In this document: positions 60,586 to 64,000 of the stretch, in pieces
Layout of the letters: every line of letters begins with the position of its first letter
Numbering within the stretch: position 1 is the stretch's first letter
Assembly: GCF_014648475.1 (NCBI RefSeq)
Contig: NZ_BMRE01000001.1
Location: 62,001-126,000, forward strand
DNA length: 64,000 nucleotides
Direction of reading: 5' to 3'
Source: Lentzea flava
Lineage (GTDB): Bacteria; Actinomycetota; Actinomycetes; Mycobacteriales; Pseudonocardiaceae
The notes under the pieces: model-generated
The model's input: only the letters and a program-made list of their open reading frames with translations
Database searches by the model: none
Told to the model about the DNA's origin: nothing
Made by a program: the position numbers and the translations under genes

Positions 60586-60734
60586 GAACCGGGTGCCGGT
60601 CGTGCAGGATCAACCAGCGTGACGTTCGTCCGTCGTGGCTGCCGGGGGGCTCGCCGGGCGCTGACCATGCCGCCCCACCTGCCGGCGTTCGAGGCGAGAC
60701 GGACCAGGCACGGCGAAAACACCCGGTCCATCGG

Positions 60735-61583
60735 TCACACCAGCGCGAGCGTCCCCGCCGACGCGTCCAGCACCGCCTCCACCCCCAGCGGCAACGACCA
60801 CTGCCCGGCGCAGTGACCGAACCCGAACTCGCCCAGCACCGGCACCCCCAGCCCCGCCAGCCGGTCGTGCAGCACCGCCGCCACGTCACCGCAGTCCGTC
60901 CACGACCCCAGCACGATCCCCGACACCGGCTCGAACCACCCCGCCCGCACCAGCTGCGTCAGGATCCGGTCCAGCCGGTAGGGCTCCTCACCGATGTCCT
61001 CCAGCAACGCGATCGCGCCGTCGACCGGCGGCGCCCACCGCGGCCCGCCCACCGCCGCCGCGAGCAACGCCGCGTTGCCTCCCGTGAGCACCCCGCGCGC
61101 GGTCCCCGGCACCACAGGTGTTCCAGCCGTCCACGACCGCGTGCCGTCGAACAACAACGCCCGCAGCCGCTGCTGCGCCACCGGATCGTCCACGAAGTCC
61201 GACGTGCCCGGCATCGGCCCGAACACCGTCGCCTGACCCACCGCGTTCAACTCCGCGTGCAGCACCGTCACGTCCGACGACCCCACGAACACCCGAGGCG
61301 GCAGCGTCTTCCACGGCACCAGATCCGTTATCCGCAGACACCCGTACCCGCCCCGCACGCACACCACCGCGGCCACGTCCGAGCACCACGCCGACACGAA
61401 CTCCGCCGCCCGCGCCTCGTCCGACCCGGCCAGATACGGCAACGACCACCGCTCCACCACAGGTGTGGTGACCTGCAGGCCCCACGACCGCAGCACCGCC
61501 ACACCCGCGTCGACCTTGGCTGCCGGGGCCGGGCCCGCCGGTGACACCAGCGCGACCCGGTCCCCGGCGGACAGCAAGCTCAC
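60735..61583 (-). CDS. LD-carboxypeptidase family S66 protein (MccF/LdcA-like)
   Basis: A 282-residue S66 peptidase. Opening GDRVALVSPAGPA, CVRGGYGCLRI, nucleophile Ser in FVGSSDVTVLHAELN, Glu in LLEDIGEEPYRLDRIL and His in FGFGHCAGQWSLPLG. LdcA cleaves the D-Ala from the tetrapeptide in murein recycling; MccF relatives give immunity to microcin C-like nucleotide-peptides. No signal peptide, so a cytoplasmic role. GTG 61583 overlaps the stop of the S9 peptidase (GTGA). Confidence 0.9.
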   Translation of the reverse strand: MSLLSAGDRVALVSPAGPAPAAKVDAGVAVLRSWGLQVTTPVVERWSLPYLAGSDEARAAEFVSAWCSDVAAVVCVRGGYGCLRITDLVPWKTLPPRVFVGSSDVTVLHAELNAVGQATVFGPMPGTSDFVDDPVAQQRLRALLFDGTRSWTAGTPVVPGTARGVLTGGNAALLAAAVGGPRWAPPVDGAIALLEDIGEEPYRLDRILTQLVRAGWFEPVSGIVLGSWTDCGDVAAVLHDRLAGLGVPVLGEFGFGHCAGQWSLPLGVEAVLDASAGTLALV

Positions 61584-63466
61584 TCGGACAGTTCCAGCAC
61601 CGGAACGCCCGGCGGCGTGAACCCGAAGACCTGCCCGTAGAACGACAGCTCCGCCTCCAGCGCCGCCTTGATGTTCTCGGCCTTGCGGAACCCGTGCTGC
61701 TCACCCTCGAACCTCAGGTAGGCGTGCCGGATCCCCGACCCCGCCAGATCCGCGGCGAACCGGTCGGCCTGCTCCGGCGGGCAGATCTCGTCCTCCAGGC
61801 CCTGCAACAACAGCACCGGCCCGGACACCTGCCGCGCCTTCAGCGACGGCGACCGGTCCCGATAGCGGTCCTCGGCCTCGGGCAGCTTGCCGACCAGGCC
61901 CTCGACGTAGCGGGACTCGAAGTCGTGCGTCTCACCGCCCTCCGACGTCCAGCCCTTCAGATCCAGGATCGGGAACGCCACCATCCCGCACTGGTACACG
62001 TCCGTCGAGGTCAGCGACGCCGCCGACGTCCAGCCGCCCGCCGAACCGCCCCGGATGCCCAGGCGCTGCGGATCCGCCGTGCCCTCCTTCGCCAGCTGCT
62101 GGGCCACGAACGCGCAGTCCTCCACGTCCACGACACCCCACTGCTCCCGCAGCCGCTCCCGGAACGCCCGCCCGTAGCCGGTCGAGCCGCCGTAGTTCAC
62201 CGCCACCACACCGATGCCGCGGCTGGTGAGATACGCGATGTCGGTGTCCAGCTTCGGCAGCGCCCGCCCCGTCGGGCCGCCGTGCACGTGCACCACGTAC
62301 GGCGGCAGCTCACCTTCCGGCGCCGCGAAGTCCGGGTTCGACGGCGGATACACGTACGCGGGGATCTCGCCGAACATCCGCTCCACCGGCACCGGCACGT
62401 ACGCGTCCTCCGGCGACGACTCGCCACCGGTCAGATACGTCAGCTCACCGTTGGACAGATCCAGCCGCACGACCGCGAACTCCGACGTCGGGCTCGCCGC
62501 ACCGCAGACCACCACACCGTCACGCACCGACAGGTCCGGCGCCCACGTCGGCAGATCGGTCTCCACGTCGGTCACCGTCGCCGACCGCTCGTCCAGCACC
62601 GCCAGGTGCCCGGACCGCACCACCAGATAGCGGCCGGGGGCGAGCATCGCGAACCAGCGGTTGCCCAGCCGCCACATCGGGCCGCCCAGCTCCTCCTCGC
62701 ACGGCGCCAGGTTCGTGCGCGACCCGTCCAGGCCCACGCGGAACAGGTTCCACCAGCCGTCCGGGTCCGTCAGCGCCAGCAGCGAGTCGCCCTCCCACTC
62801 GAACTGGCACACCGCCTCCGTCTCCGACCCGCACAGCACCCGGTGCTCCGGCGAGCCGACCTCGGCCACGCACAGCTCGGTGCCGTCCCACGGCATCTGC
62901 GGGTGGTTCCAGCCGATCCACGCGAACTTCGTGCCATCAGGGCTGATCTTCGGGCCGGACATGAAGTGGTGCGAGGAGCCCAGCACCCGCACCTCGCCCT
63001 CGGCGGTGATCGCCACCAGGTCGCGGCGCACGTCGGTGCGCGCGTCACCGGTGATCGTCTCCCGCACACACCACACCTCGCCGTCCGGACCCGCGGAGAG
63101 GTCGGCGTAGCGCAGCCCGTGGTGCCGCTGCGGCTCCGGCGTCAGCGGCACCGGCCTCGGATCGTCCGGGTTGAACACGTACACGCGCTGGTCGTCCCAG
63201 TGCGTGAACGCCACCCTGTCCTCGGCCAGCACCACGAACGGCCTGCCGCCGTACTCGTGCACCCGGTTGCGGGCGTTCCATGGAGCGGGCAGCACGTCCA
63301 CGCCGTCGCGCACCAGCGCCACTCTGCCGCCCTCAGCCGGACGGCTCTCCGCCCACCACACCCGCTCACCACGCAGGTCGGCCCACTGGAACCCACCACC
63401 CGGCTTCGAGGTGTCGCCGGCGCTGATCGGCGAGGTCCACGTCCCGTACGAAGCGATCTTCACCAC
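61580..63466 (-). CDS. S9 family prolyl oligopeptidase-like serine peptidase
   Basis: A 628-residue protein. The first ~370 residues are a WD40-like beta-propeller (WADLRGERVWWAESRP, SGPKISPDGTKFAWIGW). The last ~250 form the catalytic alpha/beta domain with VVHVHGGPTGRALP, nucleophile Ser in GIRGGSAGGWTSAAS, Asp in LQGLEDEICPPEQ and His in EGEQHGFRKAENI. It is a dipeptidyl/acylaminoacyl peptidase type enzyme, cytoplasmic by sequence. It is co-translated with the S66 enzyme, suggesting a joint part in peptide turnover. Confidence 0.92.
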   Translation of the reverse strand: MVKIASYGTWTSPISAGDTSKPGGGFQWADLRGERVWWAESRPAEGGRVALVRDGVDVLPAPWNARNRVHEYGGRPFVVLAEDRVAFTHWDDQRVYVFNPDDPRPVPLTPEPQRHHGLRYADLSAGPDGEVWCVRETITGDARTDVRRDLVAITAEGEVRVLGSSHHFMSGPKISPDGTKFAWIGWNHPQMPWDGTELCVAEVGSPEHRVLCGSETEAVCQFEWEGDSLLALTDPDGWWNLFRVGLDGSRTNLAPCEEELGGPMWRLGNRWFAMLAPGRYLVVRSGHLAVLDERSATVTDVETDLPTWAPDLSVRDGVVVCGAASPTSEFAVVRLDLSNGELTYLTGGESSPEDAYVPVPVERMFGEIPAYVYPPSNPDFAAPEGELPPYVVHVHGGPTGRALPKLDTDIAYLTSRGIGVVAVNYGGSTGYGRAFRERLREQWGVVDVEDCAFVAQQLAKEGTADPQRLGIRGGSAGGWTSAASLTSTDVYQCGMVAFPILDLKGWTSEGGETHDFESRYVEGLVGKLPEAEDRYRDRSPSLKARQVSGPVLLLQGLEDEICPPEQADRFAADLAGSGIRHAYLRFEGEQHGFRKAENIKAALEAELSFYGQVFGFTPPGVPVLELSE

Positions 63467-63544
63467 AACCCGACCCTATACGCGGAGTGTTTGGTGGGGG
63501 AGGACCTGCCGACGATCTCCGCGTGGCCTAGGGTCGTAAGGGCC

Positions 63545-64000
63545 ATGGCTCGCGTCATTCACGTATTCCGCGCACCCGACCGGTTCGTCGCAGGAACCGT
63601 CGGGCAGCCCGGCGACCGCACCTTCTACCTGCAGGCCTCCGAGCAGAGCAGGCTGATCAGCGTCGCCTTGGAGAAGCAGCAGGTCCAGGTCCTCGCCGAA
63701 CGCATCGGCTCGCTGCTCGAGGAGGTGCACCGCCGCTTCGGCACCGACGTGCCCGACGACGCACCGCCCGACGACCTCGACACCGAACCCCTCGACGTGC
63801 CCGTCGAGGAGGAGTTCCGCGTCGGCACCATGGGCCTCGGCTGGGACGCCGAGTCCAAGGCCGTCGTGATCGAACTCCTCGCGATCTCCGAGGAGGAGGT
63901 CGACGAGGCCGTCGTGCTCGACGACACCGAGGAAGGCCCCGACGCCGTGCGGGTCTTCCTCAGCCCGTCCGCGGCCCGCGCCTTCGCCGAGCGCGCCGAC
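63545..64000 (+). CDS. DUF3090 family protein, 3' end outside window
   Basis: The visible 152 residues open MARVIHVFRAPDRFVAGTVG and FYLQASEQSRLISVALEKQQ, the usual DUF3090 start in actinobacteria. An acidic middle (PDDAPPDDLDTEPLDVPVEE) follows and then MGLGWDAESKAVVIELLAI. Function unknown. In other actinobacteria it is followed by a histidine-phosphatase-like gene and a SCO1664-type gene, which would lie beyond the window. Confidence 0.88.
   Translation, partial: MARVIHVFRAPDRFVAGTVGQPGDRTFYLQASEQSRLISVALEKQQVQVLAERIGSLLEEVHRRFGTDVPDDAPPDDLDTEPLDVPVEEEFRVGTMGLGWDAESKAVVIELLAISEEEVDEAVVLDDTEEGPDAVRVFLSPSAARAFAERAD

Noticed and set aside
59502..61544. Plus-strand frame of 680 codons, Arg/Pro/His-rich
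   Set aside because: Antisense to hsp20 and the S66 gene and out of frame with the HSP18-type regulator; composition is that of shadow frames in GC-rich DNA.
1..64000. CRISPR arrays, tRNA or rRNA genes, transposons, NRPS/PKS modules
   Set aside because: Reading both strands I found no regularly spaced repeats, no cloverleaf or rRNA text, no transposase, and no carrier or condensation domains.

Overview
This window comes from a very GC-rich actinomycete, most likely of the Pseudonocardiales (Lentzea/Saccharothrix type). The reasons are strong G/C bias at third codon positions, many GTG starts, many 4-base ATGA/GTGA gene overlaps, an rbpA gene (confined to actinobacteria), F420-linked oxidoreductases, PaaX and PadR regulators, a DasR-type operator and an IdeR/DmdR-type iron box. 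I see no rRNA, tRNA, CRISPR array, insertion sequence or phage module. The genus is inference.

Layout. 1-2.0 kb: a frameshifted methyltransferase, an ArsR-type regulator and a secreted I36-family peptidase inhibitor. 2.1-14.2 kb: the most distinctive region, which looks like a small-molecule biosynthetic cluster without NRPS or PKS. It holds a PaaK-like ligase, an MGT-type glycosyltransferase, and a tightly overlapping minus-strand operon (antiporter, unusual P450, alpha-hydroxyacid oxidase, FOXRED2/ERFAD-like flavoenzyme, adenylating ligase, second FOXRED2-like flavoenzyme). An MIO-type aromatic ammonia-lyase diverges from it across a perfect 12-6-12 palindrome. 14.3-16.2 kb: a two-component system. 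16.5-17.3 kb: a shrunken GH20-like protein without catalytic Asp-Glu behind a DasR-like site. 17.4-23.2 kb: PaaX divergent from an acid-catabolism operon (SDR, amidohydrolase, MaoC, MFS, acyl-CoA ligase). 23.2-29.1 kb: a second two-component system facing a MacB/HlyD-type ABC exporter whose ATPase carries a one-base frameshift.

29.2-35.9 kb: an F420/LLM oxidoreductase pair, a Tat-exported epoxide hydrolase, a methyltransferase, an alpha/beta hydrolase and a polar amino acid ABC importer with binding protein and permease fused. 36.0-43.7 kb: an iron-box-controlled DUF1540 protein, mgtC with a ribosome-binding-site hairpin, an aldo/keto reductase, a VTT protein, rbpA, tdk, a PadR/membrane-protein pair, an MFS protein and a GDPD. 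44.0-49.7 kb: c-di-GMP enzymes (PAS-GGDEF-EAL and membrane GGDEF) flanking VOC, F420-PPOX and alpha/beta hydrolase genes. 49.8-55.7 kb: an MFS exporter with a candidate 30-residue repeat peptide encoded antisense to its tail, then three tandem secreted carboxylesterases. 55.8-58.7 kb: a HAD-APH-ACAD operon that matches, as separate genes, the domains of mammalian ACAD10, behind a perfect TetR-like operator. 58.7-64.0 kb: a poly-gamma-glutamate hydrolase-like gene, hsp20 with a divergent regulator and two operator copies, an S66 carboxypeptidase, an S9 peptidase and the start of a DUF3090 gene.

Several non-coding signals recur: a 49-bp hairpin repeat (two copies) and a TTCAGTG-NN-GACT operator-like motif (four copies). 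Functions are assigned by reading motifs; no database search was run.
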